64,000 nt of DNA from Saccharothrix obliqua (GCF_019375475.1 NZ_JAHXGQ010000003.1:186001-250000); one strand, 5' to 3'; counted from the first letter of the stretch, positions 52,721 through 64,000 are shown. Numbers and translations are program-made. Notes: generated from the letters alone by a model not told the origin.

Positions 52721-53964
52721 CCGACCTGCTGCTCCGAACGGGCCACGTGGTGCTGGTGCTGGCGGTGGTGTTGTTGGCCGCCCACCTCGGGCGCCTGGTT
52801 GCGCGTGCCGTCCGCCAGCCCGAGGTCATCGGCGAGATCCTGGCGGGCATCCTGACCGTGCCCGTCGTGCTCGCCGCGGCCGGTCCGGGCGGGCTCGCCG
52901 CGGTCCTGCCGACGGGTGTCGTCGGATCGCTCAAGGTCATCGGCGAGATCGGCCTCGTGCTGTTCCTGGTCGGCGTGGCGCACGAACTGCGGCACGGCGA
53001 GTCCGGTCTCGGGGCGAAGGCCGTCGGCTGGGTCACCGTCGGGTCGTTCGTGCCCGCCCTGCTGACCGGTCTCACGATGGCGGCCTGGGTGTTGTTCGCC
53101 GCCGGCCCCGACCTGCGCGGCACCGCGCCCGCGCCGGCCCTGGTGCTCATGGTCGCGGTGGCGTTCAGCGTGACCGCGGTACCGGTGCTGGCCCGCATCC
53201 TGGAGGACCGGCGGATGGTGGACACCCCGCCGGGCAGGCTCTCCATGGCCGCCGCCGTGGTCACCGACTCCGCCGCGTGGCTGCTGCTGGTCGTCGCGGT
53301 CGGCATCAACGGCGGCGTCCTGGTGTCGCTCGTGCTGCTCGTGCTCGGCATCGCGGCGACCGTGACCGGCCGGCTGCTGCTGCGCCGCCGCACCGCCACC
53401 TCCGCCGCACAGCGCTTCCCGAAGTCGACGGCGGTGGCCGTCGCCGCCTTGGCGCTGCTCGCCGCGTTCGCGTTCGAGCACTGGGGGATGACCGCCGTGT
53501 TCGGCGCGTTCGTGATCGGCCTCGCGTTGCCGGCCGGTCCGTGGACGGCCGTCGTGCGACCCCTGATGCGCTTCGGTCGACTGCTGGTGCCGGTGTTCTT
53601 CGTCGTCGCGGGTTTCGGGCTGGCGAACGCGCCGCGTGCCGACATCCCGTGGCTCGCGATGCTGCTGGCCATCGTGCTCGCCGTCGTCGGCAAGGTCGGC
53701 GGCAGCTACCTCGGCGCGCGGCTCGGCCGCCAGGACCGCCGCACGGCGCTCGTCATCGGCATCCTGATGAACACCCGCGGCCTGACCGAGATCGTCGTGC
53801 TCCAGGCCGGGTACAGCGCCGGGTTGCTGCCCGTCGGGCTGTTCTTCGCCCTCGTGGTGATGGCCTTGTTCACCACCGCGATGACCGGACCCCTGCTGTC
53901 CCTGGTGGAGCGCCGCGCACCCCTCGCACCCCGGCCGCCCGCGGTCCCGCGCCGCCGCGGCTAG
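52717..53964 (+). CDS. CPA2-family cation/proton antiporter
   Basis: A 415-residue membrane protein with 12-13 predicted helices of the Kef/NhaS (CPA2) group. Typical segments are RQPEVIGEILAGIL near the N-terminus, AVTAVPVLARILEDRRM, the ion-binding Asp in AAVVTDSAAWLLL, and NTRGLTEIVVLQAGY in the late helices. No C-terminal TrkA-N domain is attached. Antiporters of this kind occur in several antibiotic clusters as part of self-resistance or export; here it faces the mbtH-MFS-NRPS genes convergently, so membership in that cluster is only possible. Confidence 0.92.
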   Translation: MTDLLLRTGHVVLVLAVVLLAAHLGRLVARAVRQPEVIGEILAGILTVPVVLAAAGPGGLAAVLPTGVVGSLKVIGEIGLVLFLVGVAHELRHGESGLGAKAVGWVTVGSFVPALLTGLTMAAWVLFAAGPDLRGTAPAPALVLMVAVAFSVTAVPVLARILEDRRMVDTPPGRLSMAAAVVTDSAAWLLLVVAVGINGGVLVSLVLLVLGIAATVTGRLLLRRRTATSAAQRFPKSTAVAVAALALLAAFAFEHWGMTAVFGAFVIGLALPAGPWTAVVRPLMRFGRLLVPVFFVVAGFGLANAPRADIPWLAMLLAIVLAVVGKVGGSYLGARLGRQDRRTALVIGILMNTRGLTEIVVLQAGYSAGLLPVGLFFALVVMALFTTAMTGPLLSLVERRAPLAPRPPAVPRRRG

Positions 53965-53972
53965 GGCCCGCC

Positions 53973-54000
53973 GGCCCGGCGGGGTGCACCCCGCCGGGCC
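53973..54000. terminator. 28-bp perfect palindrome after the antiporter
   Basis: GGCCCGGCGGGGTG followed directly by its reverse complement begins 9 nt after the antiporter stop codon. The folded RNA would have a 4-nt loop. It lies between convergent genes and likely serves as a bidirectional terminator. Confidence 0.8.
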
Positions 54001-54016
54001 GCCTCGTCGCGTGGCC

Positions 54017-54071
54017 CGGTCATCGCGTCCCGCAGCGATTCGGGTCGCGTGTCGGTCCACGCCTCGTCCGG
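54017..54071 (-). pseudogene. Relic of an mbtH 3' end
   Basis: This 55-bp stretch matches the last part of the adjacent mbtH gene (54078-54132) at about 45 positions. In the right frame it would read DEAWTDTRPESLRDAMTG, against DEVWTDMRPKSLRDAMAG in mbtH. It lies directly behind the mbtH stop codon but in another frame, so it cannot be translated with it. A diverged partial tandem duplication or the remnant of a second mbtH is the best explanation. Confidence 0.7.
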
Positions 54072-54072
54072 C

Positions 54073-54267
54073 TCAGCCGGCCATCGCGTCCCGCAGGGAC
54101 TTGGGCCGCATGTCGGTCCACACCTCGTCGACGTGCGCGGAGCACTCCTCCAGGGTGCCGGTCTTGCCGTCCGGGACCCAGCCGGCGGGCGCGGGCTGGT
54201 GCGCGGGCCACAGCGAGAACTGGCCCTCGTCGTTGACCAGCACCTGGTACGCGATGTCAGACCTCAT
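54073..54267 (-). CDS. mbtH: MbtH-like protein
   Basis: A 64-residue chaperone that binds and activates NRPS adenylation domains. It has the family signature NDEGQFSLWPAHQPAPAGWV, then ECSAHVDEVWTDMRPKSLRD, including the conserved Trp residues. It stands downstream of the MFS exporter, whose last 11 nt overlap its start, and thus belongs to the NRPS transcription unit. A TTG four codons upstream is an alternative start. A partial diverged copy of its 3' end follows. Confidence 0.95.
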   Translation of the reverse strand: MRSDIAYQVLVNDEGQFSLWPAHQPAPAGWVPDGKTGTLEECSAHVDEVWTDMRPKSLRDAMAG

Positions 54268-55489
54268 CCGAAACAACACCTTCCCGTTCAGCGGATTCCG
54301 AGTAGCGCCGCAACGTCGGGCTGACCGTCACGAACGCGGTGACCAACGCGATCCCGACCGCGCAGACCAGGACGGCCCGGTCCGCGGCCAGGAACTCCGT
54401 GAGCAACCCGCCCAGGGCGGGTCCCAGCGCGCCCGCCGCGCCCACCACGACCGACAGCACACCGCTCAACCGACCCCGCAGGGAATCCGGCGTCAACAGC
54501 AGTTGGTGCGTCGAGATCGTGGTGTTCGCGGTCGGCGCCAAAAACGTCATCAGTGCGAACAACCCACCCATCACGTAGCCGTCCGAGACGAAGTACGCGA
54601 CCGGGGTGAGGGCGGTCAGCACCCAGAAGACGGACGCGATCGACAGGTAGGACCCCAGCGCGCGGTGCAGCCGGGGCGCGACGAGCGCGCCCAGCACACC
54701 GCCGACACCCAGCATCGCGGCCATCACGCCGATCGCGCCGGAGGACACCCCGCGTGCCTCCGCCAGCACGATGACCACCAGGTAGAACGCGGTGAAGAAC
54801 AGGTTGAGCACCACCGCGCAGAACGCCGTCACCCGGATTTCCCGCCGTTGCCACACCCACCTCAACCCGTCGCCCATCTCGCGGACGAAGTGCCGCCGCT
54901 GCGTCACGGGTTCCCGCGGCGGCACGCGGAGGAACACCAACGCCACGAACGCGAGGCAATGGGTGATCAGGTCGAGCAGGAACGGCAGGAAGCGGGCCAC
55001 CGCGAACAGGGCGCCGCCGAGCGCGGTGCCCGCCATCTGGCCCAGCGACGACCGGGCGGCGTTCATCGCGACCGCCGTCGCGAGCTGGTCGTCCGGCACG
55101 AGCCGGGGCAGGCACGCGTCCTCGGCCGGTTCGAACAACGCCCGGCACACGCCGAGCACCGCCGCCACCAGCACCATGTGCCACACCGCCGCCACGCCCC
55201 CGAGCAGCGCCACGACCAGCGACGCCAACGCGACCGCCTGCGCGGCCTCGCACGCCAGCATGATCCGCCGCCGGTCCAGGCGGTCGACCAGCGCGCCGGC
55301 GGGCACACCGGCCACCAGCTGCGCCGTCGCGTCGACCGCGAGCACCAGACCGGACGCCGCGGGCGAGCCGGTGATCGCCAGCACCAGCAGCGGGAACGCG
55401 ATGAGCGTCGCCGAGAAGCCGACCTCGGCGAGCGCCTGCCCGCCCCACAGCAGCGTGTAGTTCCGGTTGCGCGCCAACGAGGTGGTCAC
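54257..55489 (-). CDS. MFS exporter (enterobactin exporter EntS-like)
   Basis: A 410-residue major facilitator with 12 predicted helices, of the MFS_3/EntS subgroup often found in NRPS clusters. It opens with [47 protein letters not shown] and has [16 protein letters not shown] as the loop 2-3 signature. The GTG overlaps the stop codon of the NRPS gene (GTGA), and its own stop overlaps mbtH, so all three are co-translated. Export of the NRPS product is the likely role. Confidence 0.93.
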   Translation of the reverse strand: MTTSLARNRNYTLLWGGQALAEVGFSATLIAFPLLVLAITGSPAASGLVLAVDATAQLVAGVPAGALVDRLDRRRIMLACEAAQAVALASLVVALLGGVAAVWHMVLVAAVLGVCRALFEPAEDACLPRLVPDDQLATAVAMNAARSSLGQMAGTALGGALFAVARFLPFLLDLITHCLAFVALVFLRVPPREPVTQRRHFVREMGDGLRWVWQRREIRVTAFCAVVLNLFFTAFYLVVIVLAEARGVSSGAIGVMAAMLGVGGVLGALVAPRLHRALGSYLSIASVFWVLTALTPVAYFVSDGYVMGGLFALMTFLAPTANTTISTHQLLLTPDSLRGRLSGVLSVVVGAAGALGPALGGLLTEFLAADRAVLVCAVGIALVTAFVTVSPTLRRYSESAEREGVVSDEV

Positions 55490-58400
55490 ACCGCACCCCG
55501 GCAGTCCTCGGCGATCGCGCGCAGCGCGGACGCGAAGTCGGCGACGACCCGGCGCACCTCGTCCGGCGAGTGCACGTCCGGGTGGTAGTACCAGGAGAAG
55601 CCGAGTCGCCCGCCACCCGCCTCGCCGACCACGTCCACCAGGTGGTCGCCCTGGTCGGCGGGGTCGTGCTCGCGCCCGACGGACGGCAGCACCGCCCGGT
55701 ACAGGCCCTCCTCGGCCGATCCGGTGTCGAACTGGCCCAGGTAGTTGAACGCCACCGCGGGCACGCCGCCGGCACGCAACCGGCCGTGCTGCCGCAGCGC
55801 GCCGTAGCCGATCCCGTTGCCGGGCACCGACCGGAGCTGCCTGCGCACCGCCTTCACCCGCGACCGCCAGTCGCCGTCCGGCACGGTCAGCTCCACCGGG
55901 AACACCGTGGTGAACCAGCCGACCGTGCGGGACAGGTCCACGCCGTCGAACAGGTCCTCGCGGCCGTGGCCCTCCAGGTCCACCGACACGGTGGGCGAGC
56001 CCGTCCACCGCGCCAGCGCCCACGCCAGCGCCGCCAGCAACACGTCGTTGACGCGCGTCCGGTAGGCGGCGGGCGCGCCGCGCAGCAACGCCTCGGTGTC
56101 GGCCTCGGACAGCTCGACGGTCTCCACCTCGCCGGGCGCGGACGCCCGGGGACCCGGTGGCACCGGCTTGTCCCAGTACGCCACCTCCCCGTCGAACCCG
56201 CCGTCCGCCGCGTGGTCGGCCAGTCGCCGCGCCCACTCCTGGAACGACGTGGTCTTGGCGCCGAGGTCACCGCCGCCGTAGGCGGTTTCCAGGTCGTCCA
56301 GCAGGATGCGCCACGACACGCCGTCCACCACCAGGTGGTGCGCCACCAGGAGCAGCAGCGGCTGCTCGCCCTGGAAGAGCACGGCCCGCAGCAGCGGTCC
56401 GGTGGTCAGGTCGAACCCGGCGTGCACCCGGTCCGCCACCGCCTCCACGTCGTCCACTTCGGACAGCACGGTGAGCACGTCGACGTCGGCGACGTCCGCG
56501 TTCTCCTGCCGCCACTCGCCGTCGACCTCGGTGAACCGCATCCGCAGCGCGTCGTGCTGCACGAGCAGCGCGCTGAGCGCATTGCGCAACCTGGCGACGT
56601 CCACGGCCGGATCGAGCGCCACGAAGTGCGACTGGTTGAAGTGGTGCGGGTTGCGCCGCCCGGAGTGCAGGAACCAGTGCTGGATCGGGGTGAGCGGCAC
56701 GTCGCCGGTCACCGCCGACCGGTTCCCGGTGTCGTGCTCGACCCGCACCGCCGTCGCGAGCCGCGCGACGGTCTGGTGCAGGAACAGGTCCTTGGTGGTG
56801 AACCGCAACCCGGCCTGCCGCGCCCGCGACACGACCTGCATGGAGAGGATGGAATCCCCGCCCAGGCCGAAGAAGTTGTCCGTCGCGCCGACCAGCGGCA
56901 CGCCGAGGACGTCCGCCCAGACGGCGGCGAGCGCTTCCTCCACCGGCCCGGACGGCGGCACGTGCTCGCCCGGCGCCAGGGACGTGAAGTCGGGCTCGGG
57001 CAGCTTCGCCCGGTCCACCTTGCCGTTCGGGCTCATGGGCAGCGCGTCCACCGGCACGAACAACGACGGCACCAGGTAGTCCGGCAACGACTCGCCGAGG
57101 AAGTCCCGCAGCTCCGCGGTCCCGCCCACGACGTACGCGACGAGCCGCTTGTGCCCGGCCGCGTCGGCACGCGCCACCACGACGGCCTCCCGCACCTCCG
57201 GGTGCCGCAGCAGGGCGGTCTCCACCTCGCCCAGCTCGATCCGGAAACCGCGGATCTTCACCTGCTCGTCGGCACGACCGATGAACTCCAGCTCGCCCGA
57301 GCGGTTCCAGCGCACCACGTCGCCGGTCCGGTACATCCGGCCGCCGCCGAACGGGTCGGCGAGGAACCGCGACGCGGTCAGGCCGGGGCGGTCGAGGTAG
57401 CCGCGTGCGAGGCCGACACCGGACACGTACAGCTCGCCCGGCACGCCGATCGGCGTCGGTCGCAGCTCGGCGTCCAGCACGTGCGCGCGGGTGCCGGGGA
57501 TCGGGCGGCCGATCGGCGGCGTGCCGCCGGGGCTCAGCGGCCCGCTCCAGCTCGTCACCACGGTGGATTCCGTGGGTCCGTAGGCGTTGACCATCCGCCT
57601 GCCCGGCGCCCACCGCGCCACCAGGTCCGCCGGGCACGCGTCGCCACCCACCACCAGGGTCCGGAACTCCGGCAGCGCCACGTCCGGCAGGGTGGCCAGC
57701 GCGACCGGCGGGATCAGGGCGTGCGTCACGCGGTGGCGGGCCAGCACGTCGGCGAGCTGGTCGCCGAGCAGCGGTCCCGGTGGCGGCACGACGAGCGCCG
57801 CGCCCGCCGGCAACGCCATGCACAGCTCCAGCACGGAGGCGTCGAAGCTGGGCGACGAGAACTCCAGGACCCGGTCGCCCGGCCGCACGTCGAGGTGCGT
57901 GATCTCCGCCGCCGAGAACGTCGCGATGCCCCGGTGGGTCACCACGACACCCTTGGGCCGCCCGGTGGAACCGGACGTGTAGATGACGTAGGCGGGCGAG
58001 TCCGGGTGCACGGGCACGCGCGGGTCGGTGTCCGGTTGGCCGGCGGTGTCCACCGGCCCGTCCAGCACCACCAGCGGGTCGGCGTCGTCGAGCATGAACG
58101 CGATCCGCTCCGCCGGGTACGCCGGGTCGACCGGCAGGAACGCCGCGCCCGCCTTGAGCACCGCGATCTCGGCGATCACCAGGTCGGCCGACCGCGGCAG
58201 CCGCACCGCCACCACCCGCTCCGGTCCCGCGCCGAGCGCGATCAGGTGGTGCGCCAGGCGGTTGGCCGCCGCGTTGAGCCCCGCGTAGGTCAGCTCCGCC
58301 TCGCCGGTCAGCGCGGGCGCGTCCGGCGTGCGGGCGGCCTGCGCCTCGAACAGCTCGGCGAACGTGGCGAACGGCGCGGGCGCGCCGCCGTCGCCGAACC

Positions 58401-61400
58401 GCGCCAGCTCGGCGTGCTCCTCCGCCGGCAGCACCGGCAGGCTCCACAGCGGGCGGTCGTGGTCCGCCGCGATGCCGTCCAGCAGGGTGGTGAGGTGCGT
58501 GGCGAGCCGACGCGCGGTCTCCACGTCGAACAGGTCGGTGTTGTACTCCACGGAACCCGCGAGACCGCCGTCCGGCAGCTCGGTGAACTCCACCGTGACG
58601 TCGAATCCGGTGGACACCACCGGCTGGTCGACGTCCGTCGCCGCGAGGTCGGCGAAACCGGGTGCCCGCGGTGCGTTCTGCAACGCCACCACCGCCTGGA
58701 ACAGCGGGGTCCGGCTGGTGTCGCGATCCGGCTGCACGGCGTCGACCACGCGCTCGAACGGCACGTCCTGGTGCGCGAAGGCGTCGAGCACGGTGGACCG
58801 GACCCGGCCCAGCAGCTCGCCGAAGGTGGCACCCGGGTCGACGCGGGCACGCAGCGCCAGGGTGTTGACGAACAAGCCGACGACCCGCTCCAGCTCCGGC
58901 CGCTCGCGGCCGGCCGCCACCGTGCCCACGGCGAAGTCGTCCTGCCCCGACCAGCGGTGGAACAACACCTGGCACGCCGCGACCAACGCCATGAACAACG
59001 TGCTGTCCGAACCGCGGGCGATGGCCCGCAACGCCTCCGCGACGTGCGGCGGCACCGCGAACTCCAGTTGCGCGCCCGCGTTGGTGTGCACGGGCGGTCG
59101 CGGCCGGTCGGTGGGCAGCTCCAGCGCGGGCACACCCGCGAGCTGGTCGCGCCAGTAGTCGAGCTGCGCGTCCAACGGCCGGGTCCGCTGCCACGCGGCG
59201 AAGTCCGCGTACCGCACCGGCGGGTCCGGCAGGTCGCGACCCGCGTACAGCTCCGCCAGGTCGCCCAGCAGGACGCCGCCGGACCAGCCGTCGGTGACGA
59301 TGTGGTGCATGGTCAGCGCCAACACGTGCTCGTCCGGTCCGGTGCGCACCAGCGCGGGCCGGAACAGCGGCCCCGCGCCGAGGTCGAACGGCTCGATCGG
59401 GGGCAGCTCGTCCAGCACCGGCAGGCGCACCGGGTGCGGCGGGTGCACCACCGCCACCGGCAGGCCGTCCGCGGCCGGGAACGTGGTGCGCAACGACTCG
59501 TGCCGGGCCACCAGCGCGGTCAACGCCCCTTCCAGCCGCGGCACGTCCAACCCGCCGCGCAACCGCACCGCGAACGGCGTCACGTACTCCGTGCCACCGG
59601 GGGAGAACTGGTCGAGGAACCACAGCCGCTGCTGCGCGAACGACAGCTCCGGTTCGCCGGTCGCGCGGGGGATCGGGTCGAGCGCCCCGCCCGTCAGCGC
59701 CGCCGCCAGCCGCTCGACCGTGGGGTGGTCGAACAAGGCGCGCGGCGAGACGTCGAACGCCTCCCGCAGCCGGGACGCCACCCGGACGCTGAGGATGGAA
59801 TCACCGCCCAGCGCGAAGAAGTTGTCCTCCGCGCCGACCCGCGCCAGGCCCAGCACGTCCGCCCAGACGCCCGCGACCAGCCGTTCGGCCTCGGTGCGCG
59901 GCGCGACGTAACCCGCGCCGACCGACGCGTCCCGCTCGGGCGCGGGCAGCGCGGCGCGGTCCAGCTTGCCGTTGGCGTTGAGCGGCAACCGATCCAGCAC
60001 GACGTAGGCGGTGGGCACCATGTGGTCGGGCAACGACCGCGTGGCGTGGTCACGCAGCTCGGCCACCGGCACGGGCTCCGCCGCCACCACGTAGGCCACC
60101 AGCCGGTCCTCCCGCACCACCGCGACCGCCTGCCGCACGGCGGGCACGGCGGCGAGCACCGCCTCGATCTCGCCGAGTTCGACGCGGAACCCGCGGATCT
60201 TCACCTGCTGGTCGGCCCGGCCGAGGTAGTGCAGGGCGCCGTCCGACCACCGCGCCAGGTCGCCGGTCCGGTACAGCCGGGAACCGGGTTCGCCGAAGGG
60301 GTTCGCGATGAACCGGGATGCGGTGAGGCCGGGTCGGTCGAGGTAGCCGCGGGCGAGGCCGGGTCCGGCGACGTACATCTCGCCGGTAATGCCGGGTGGG
60401 ACGGGTTGGAGGTCGTCGTCCAGCACGTAGACGCGGAGGTCGGGGATGGGTTGGCCGATGGTGCCGTCGGCGGTGGTGTGGGTGACGTGGACGGTGGTCT
60501 CGGTGATGCCGTACATGTTGATCAGCGCGGCGTTGCCCCGGTAGTCCGCGATCTTGTCCAGGTCGAGGGCTTCGCCACCGAAGACGACGTGGCGCGCGTC
60601 GGGCTGTTCGGGGATGAGCTGGTAGAACGCCGAGGGCGTCTGGCTGAGGACGGTGACGCCTTCCTCGCGCACCAGCCGGGCGAACTCGTGCGGTGACCGG
60701 GACACGTCGAACGGGACGACGACGAGTCGGCCGCCGTGCAGGAGTGGTCCCCAGAGTTCCCAGACGGAGAAGTCGAAGGCGTAGCTGTGGAACAGCGTCC
60801 ACACGTCGTCGGGGGAGAACCGGAACCAGTGCTCCGTCGAGGTGAACAGCCGGATCACGTTGGCGTGCGGGACGACGACGCCCTTGGGCTTGCCGGTGGA
60901 GCCGGACGTGTAGATCACGTACGCCGGGTTCTCCGGCAGCAGCGTGGTTTCCGGCGTGGTGGCGGGCAGCCCGGCCAGGTCGGGCAGCGCGTCCAGGACC
61001 AGCACCGGCCGTGCGTCGTCCACCATGCCGCGAACGCGGTCGGCCGGGTACGCCGGGTCGATCGGCAGGTAGGCCGCGCCGGACTTGAGCACGCCCAGCA
61101 CCGCGACGACCATGTCCAGCGACCGGGGGAACCGCAGCGCCACCAGGCGTTCGGGTTCCGCGCCTGCCGCGATCAGGTGGTGTGCCAACCGGTTCGCCCG
61201 CTCGTCCAGCTCCCGGTAGGTCAGCGCGGTGCCCTCGAAGGTGACGGCCACGGCGTCGGGGGTGCGGGCGGCCTGTTCCGCGAAGCGCCGCGGGATGGTG
61301 GTGTCCGGATCGCTGGTGCCCTTGCCGTTCCAGTCCACCAGCACCTGCCGGCGTTCCTGCTCCGAGAGCCACGGCAGTTCACCCACCGTGCGCTGCGGGT

Positions 61401-64000
61401 CGTCGCCCAACGCGGCGAGCAGGCGGCTCAACCAGTCGCCCAGGCGCTCGATCGTGCCGCGGTCGAACAGCCTCGGGTCGTAGGTGAGTTCGACGTGCAG
61501 CGCGTCGTCCGCGTGCGCCCGGATGGTGAGCGGGAACGTGGTGGTGTCCAACCCGTCCACCTCGCCGACCCGCGGCGCGCCGTCGGCGGTCGCCTCCACC
61601 GGGTAGTTCTCGAACGCCAGGAGACTGTCGAACAACCGGCCACCGGCCCAGGACTGGATGTCCGCCAGCGACACGAAGTCGAACCGGCGGGACTCGGTCT
61701 GCGCCTCCTGCAACCGCCGCAGCCACGGCAGGACCTCGTCCCGCGCGTCCACCGCGACCCTGGTCGGCACGGTGTTGATGAACATGCCAACCATGTCCTC
61801 GACGCCGGGCAGTTCGGCGGGTCGGCCGGAGACGGTGGTGCCGAAGACGACGTCGCGATCACCGGAGACGCGGGACAGCAGCAGTGCCCACGCGCCCTGC
61901 ACCAGCGTGTTCACCGTCAAGCCGTGTGCCCGCGCGACCTCCGCCAACGGCGGTGCCGGCAGGTCGAACGCGAGTTGGGCCGACGACTCGGCGCGGTGCG
62001 CGTCGGTGGGCGGCCGGTCGTAGGGCAGGGCGGTGGGCGTGTCGAACCCGCGCAGCACGCCACGCCAGTGCTCCTCGGCGGCGGCCGGGTCCTGACCCGC
62101 CAGCCACTCCAGGTAGTCGCGGAACGGCCGCCGGACCACCGGCGCGGCACCGGCGTACTCCGCCAGCACCTCGCCGAACACCTGCGCCGTGCTCCAACCG
62201 TCCAGCAGCAGGTGGTGCGAGGTCCACAGCAGGTCGACCTCGTGCTCCGACACCCGTCCGACGACCAGGCGCATCAGCGGCGCGCGGGTGAGGTCCAGGC
62301 CCGCGTGCGCGTCGCGTGCCACCAGCTCGTCGGTGACGGGCGCGAACTCCACCGGCACCACGACGTGGCGGTGCACGACCTGCAACGGCTCGTCCACGCC
62401 TTCCCAGACGACGGCGGAGCGCAGGACCGGCGTGCGGTCCACGACCCGCTGCCACGCCTCCGCCAACCGCTCCGGCGAGTCCACATCGGACAGGCGGACG
62501 CGGAGTTGGTTGAAGTACGCCGTGCTGTCGTCCACGAGGCTGTGGAACACCATGCCCGCCTGCAACGGCGTCAACGGGTGGATGTCCTCGACGTCGGGCC
62601 CGGCGATCCGGTCGACCTGCTCCTGGGTGAGTCGGGCCAGCGGGAAGTCCGACGGCGTGCGCCCCCACGCGTCGGGCGACGCGCAGTGCGCCACGATCTC
62701 CCGCAGCGCGTCCAGCATCCGGTCGGCGAGCGCGCGCACGGCGTCCTCGTCGTGGGCCTGCGTCGAGAACTCCCAGTCCAGGGTCAGCTCGCCGCCCGCC
62801 ACCGCGGCCGTGATGTCCAGCAGGTGCGGCCGGTTCAGGTCGTCGGGCACCTCCCGGCCGTGCTCGCCGTCCGCGAACGACCCGTCGAACCGGCCCAGGT
62901 AGTTGAAGCACACGCGGGGCAGCCGCCCGTCCAGACCACGCCCGGAGTACCGCAGGGCCTCGTAGCCGAGCCCCCGGTCCGGCACCGCGCGCAGCCGCTC
63001 CTTGACCGCCTTGAGCGCCGCACCCCAGTCACCGGCCGGTATCTCCAGCTCCACCGGGAACTGGGCGGTGAACCAGCCGACCGTGCGGGACAGGTCGACG
63101 TCGAACAGCTCCTCCCGCCCGTGGCCCTCGAGCGTGATCAGCGCCCGTCCGGCGAACGCCGCCGTCAACGCGGTCAGCAGCACGTCGTTGATCCGCGTCC
63201 GGTAGGCGTCGGGCACCCGGTGCAGCAACGCGTCCGTCTCGTCCCGCCCGAGCCGGACGGTGACGCTGCGCGCGCTGCCCGCCGTGGTGGGCACGGGTTC
63301 GTCGGTGGGGATCGCCGCCCAGTGCGGCAGCGACGCGTCGAACGCCCCGGCACGCACGTGGGCGTCCAAGCGGTGCGCCCACTCGGTGAACGCCGTCGTC
63401 CTGGGCGCGAGGTCGCCGCCCCGGTACGCGGTGTGCAGGTCCTCCAGGACGATCCGCCACGACACCGCGTCCACCACGAGGTGGTGCGCGGTCAGGAACA
63501 GCTTGCCGTCCGGGAACAACACGGCCCGGAACAACGGGCCGTGCCGCAGGTCCAGCGCGGCCCGTGCCCGGTCGGCCTCGGCCGCGTGGTCCGTCGTGGC
63601 CGCGAGGTGCAGCACGTCGTCGACGGTCTCGGCCACCTCCTGCCGCCACTGGCCGTCGACCTCCGTGAAGCGGCTCCGCAGCGCGTCGTGGTGCGCGACG
63701 ACGCGGTGCAGCGCCGCGCGCAGCCGCGGCACGTCCACCGGGTCCAGGTCGGTGAACACCGACATGGTGAAGTGCGCCAGCGGCCCGTGCTCGGCGAAGA
63801 ACCAGCGCTGGACCGGGGTCAGCGGTGCCGGTCCGGTGAACGACTCGCGTGCGGAGCCGGTCTCCTCGGTCACGGCCAACGCCAGCTCGCCCACGGTCGG
63901 GCGGAGGAAGACGTCCTTGGAGGTCAACCGGAGACCCGCCTGCCGGGCCCGCGACACGACCTGCATGGAGAGGATGGAATCGCCGCCGAGCGCGAAGAAG
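55486..64000 (-). CDS. Non-ribosomal peptide synthetase, 3' part
   Basis: The C-terminal 2,838 residues of a modular NRPS; the gene continues past the window edge. Visible domains from N to C: carrier protein (LGGDSILS at the edge), epimerisation E (about 62620-63835; [28 protein letters not shown]), DCL-type condensation (61320-62580; [10 protein letters not shown]), adenylation (59945-61310), carrier (59690-59920), LCL-type condensation (58400-59655; [10 protein letters not shown]), adenylation (56985-58385), carrier (56735-56960) and E (55489-56705; [10 protein letters not shown]). The first adenylation specificity code reads DFWSVGMVHK, one change from the Thr code. The second, DALLVGAVVK, is not assigned. 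There is no thioesterase. A MbtH and an MFS exporter gene follow. Confidence 0.97.
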   Translation of the reverse strand, partial: FFALGGDSILSMQVVSRARQAGLRLTSKDVFLRPTVGELALAVTEETGSARESFTGPAPLTPVQRWFFAEHGPLAHFTMSVFTDLDPVDVPRLRAALHRVVAHHDALRSRFTEVDGQWRQEVAETVDDVLHLAATTDHAAEADRARAALDLRHGPLFRAVLFPDGKLFLTAHHLVVDAVSWRIVLEDLHTAYRGGDLAPRTTAFTEWAHRLDAHVRAGAFDASLPHWAAIPTDEPVPTTAGSARSVTVRLGRDETDALLHRVPDAYRTRINDVLLTALTAAFAGRALITLEGHGREELFDVDLSRTVGWFTAQFPVELEIPAGDWGAALKAVKERLRAVPDRGLGYEALRYSGRGLDGRLPRVCFNYLGRFDGSFADGEHGREVPDDLNRPHLLDITAAVAGGELTLDWEFSTQAHDEDAVRALADRMLDALREIVAHCASPDAWGRTPSDFPLARLTQEQVDRIAGPDVEDIHPLTPLQAGMVFHSLVDDSTAYFNQLRVRLSDVDSPERLAEAWQRVVDRTPVLRSAVVWEGVDEPLQVVHRHVVVPVEFAPVTDELVARDAHAGLDLTRAPLMRLVVGRVSEHEVDLLWTSHHLLLDGWSTAQVFGEVLAEYAGAAPVVRRPFRDYLEWLAGQDPAAAEEHWRGVLRGFDTPTALPYDRPPTDAHRAESSAQLAFDLPAPPLAEVARAHGLTVNTLVQGAWALLLSRVSGDRDVVFGTTVSGRPAELPGVEDMVGMFINTVPTRVAVDARDEVLPWLRRLQEAQTESRRFDFVSLADIQSWAGGRLFDSLLAFENYPVEATADGAPRVGEVDGLDTTTFPLTIRAHADDALHVELTYDPRLFDRGTIERLGDWLSRLLAALGDDPQRTVGELPWLSEQERRQVLVDWNGKGTSDPDTTIPRRFAEQAARTPDAVAVTFEGTALTYRELDERANRLAHHLIAAGAEPERLVALRFPRSLDMVVAVLGVLKSGAAYLPIDPAYPADRVRGMVDDARPVLVLDALPDLAGLPATTPETTLLPENPAYVIYTSGSTGKPKGVVVPHANVIRLFTSTEHWFRFSPDDVWTLFHSYAFDFSVWELWGPLLHGGRLVVVPFDVSRSPHEFARLVREEGVTVLSQTPSAFYQLIPEQPDARHVVFGGEALDLDKIADYRGNAALINMYGITETTVHVTHTTADGTIGQPIPDLRVYVLDDDLQPVPPGITGEMYVAGPGLARGYLDRPGLTASRFIANPFGEPGSRLYRTGDLARWSDGALHYLGRADQQVKIRGFRVELGEIEAVLAAVPAVRQAVAVVREDRLVAYVVAAEPVPVAELRDHATRSLPDHMVPTAYVVLDRLPLNANGKLDRAALPAPERDASVGAGYVAPRTEAERLVAGVWADVLGLARVGAEDNFFALGGDSILSVRVASRLREAFDVSPRALFDHPTVERLAAALTGGALDPIPRATGEPELSFAQQRLWFLDQFSPGGTEYVTPFAVRLRGGLDVPRLEGALTALVARHESLRTTFPAADGLPVAVVHPPHPVRLPVLDELPPIEPFDLGAGPLFRPALVRTGPDEHVLALTMHHIVTDGWSGGVLLGDLAELYAGRDLPDPPVRYADFAAWQRTRPLDAQLDYWRDQLAGVPALELPTDRPRPPVHTNAGAQLEFAVPPHVAEALRAIARGSDSTLFMALVAACQVLFHRWSGQDDFAVGTVAAGRERPELERVVGLFVNTLALRARVDPGATFGELLGRVRSTVLDAFAHQDVPFERVVDAVQPDRDTSRTPLFQAVVALQNAPRAPGFADLAATDVDQPVVSTGFDVTVEFTELPDGGLAGSVEYNTDLFDVETARRLATHLTTLLDGIAADHDRPLWSLPVLPAEEHAELARFGDGGAPAPFATFAELFEAQAARTPDAPALTGEAELTYAGLNAAANRLAHHLIALGAGPERVVAVRLPRSADLVIAEIAVLKAGAAFLPVDPAYPAERIAFMLDDADPLVVLDGPVDTAGQPDTDPRVPVHPDSPAYVIYTSGSTGRPKGVVVTHRGIATFSAAEITHLDVRPGDRVLEFSSPSFDASVLELCMALPAGAALVVPPPGPLLGDQLADVLARHRVTHALIPPVALATLPDVALPEFRTLVVGGDACPADLVARWAPGRRMVNAYGPTESTVVTSWSGPLSPGGTPPIGRPIPGTRAHVLDAELRPTPIGVPGELYVSGVGLARGYLDRPGLTASRFLADPFGGGRMYRTGDVVRWNRSGELEFIGRADEQVKIRGFRIELGEVETALLRHPEVREAVVVARADAAGHKRLVAYVVGGTAELRDFLGESLPDYLVPSLFVPVDALPMSPNGKVDRAKLPEPDFTSLAPGEHVPPSGPVEEALAAVWADVLGVPLVGATDNFFGLGGDSILSMQVVSRARQAGLRFTTKDLFLHQTVARLATAVRVEHDTGNRSAVTGDVPLTPIQHWFLHSGRRNPHHFNQSHFVALDPAVDVARLRNALSALLVQHDALRMRFTEVDGEWRQENADVADVDVLTVLSEVDDVEAVADRVHAGFDLTTGPLLRAVLFQGEQPLLLLVAHHLVVDGVSWRILLDDLETAYGGGDLGAKTTSFQEWARRLADHAADGGFDGEVAYWDKPVPPGPRASAPGEVETVELSEADTEALLRGAPAAYRTRVNDVLLAALAWALARWTGSPTVSVDLEGHGREDLFDGVDLSRTVGWFTTVFPVELTVPDGDWRSRVKAVRRQLRSVPGNGIGYGALRQHGRLRAGGVPAVAFNYLGQFDTGSAEEGLYRAVLPSVGREHDPADQGDHLVDVVGEAGGGRLGFSWYYHPDVHSPDEVRRVVADFASALRAIAEDCRGAV

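Noticed and set aside
55570..60696. 1,708-codon open frame on the plus strand opposite the NRPS gene
   Set aside because: Rich in His, Arg, Pro and Gln with no domain; it is the complementary-frame shadow of a high-GC coding region whose minus strand carries intact NRPS motifs throughout.
55486..64000. Siderophore cluster under DtxR/IdeR control
   Set aside because: MbtH and an EntS-like exporter are compatible with a siderophore, but no iron box, hydroxylase, salicylate or dihydroxybenzoate gene is visible in the window, so the product class is left open.

Overview
The window looks like chromosome from a high-GC actinomycete, most likely Pseudonocardiales (Saccharothrix, Actinosynnema or Lentzea type). 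Supporting signs are very high GC with GTG starts, apparently leaderless genes, a complete Pup-proteasome locus in nearly the gene order of Mycobacterium tuberculosis Rv2089c-Rv2118c, secreted Gln/Pro-rich membrane proteins and a large NRPS. The genus is an inference.

Backbone (about 2.2-37.6 kb). Read left to right it is trmI, mpa, dop, pup, prcB, prcA, pafA, pafB, pafC, a small membrane gene, tatA, tatC, a lipid-kinase-like gene, helY, a DUF4333-type gene, an eis-like acetyltransferase, a 5'-3' exonuclease, a pepE-type peptidase and an Lrp regulator. Mpa unfolds pupylated proteins and feeds them to the PrcA/PrcB proteasome. PafA attaches Pup and Dop removes it. PafB/PafC are WYL regulators of the DNA-damage response. 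Blocks of other genes interrupt this backbone: a two-component system with an ABC exporter, a secreted GH5 endoglucanase, an aldo/keto reductase, a Nudix hydrolase and an FtsX-type permease lie between mpa and dop, and a MarR-GNAT fusion and a PAP2-lipid kinase fusion lie between prcA and pafA.

Right part (about 37.9-51.6 kb) is accessory: a small secreted rodlin-like protein, a class IV aminotransferase, a pair of DJ-1/PfpI proteins (one fused to an AraC domain), a CHAT-TPR caspase-like protein, a P1 peptidase with a PLP decarboxylase and a DUF1684 protein, a DEAD-box helicase, a GNAT with an internal 69-bp duplication, and a secreted Fn3 protein.

Right end (about 51.6-64 kb): a MarR regulator, a CPA2 antiporter preceded by a small coupled reading frame, mbtH, an MFS exporter and the 3' part of an NRPS gene. 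The visible NRPS domains are T-E, C-A(Thr-like)-T, C-A-T-E, without a thioesterase.

The most interesting signals are regulatory and structural. A perfect match to the PafBC-type DNA-damage promoter (TTGTCRGTG-N8-TAnnnT) lies ahead of mpa, with graded matches at dop, pup and helY, suggesting that PafBC controls the proteasome genes around it. There is a 134-bp nested palindrome after mpa, and a 1.3-kb gene-free island of short tandem repeats between eis and the exonuclease, bracketed by two related palindromic elements. Several tandem arrays sit at or just after stop codons.
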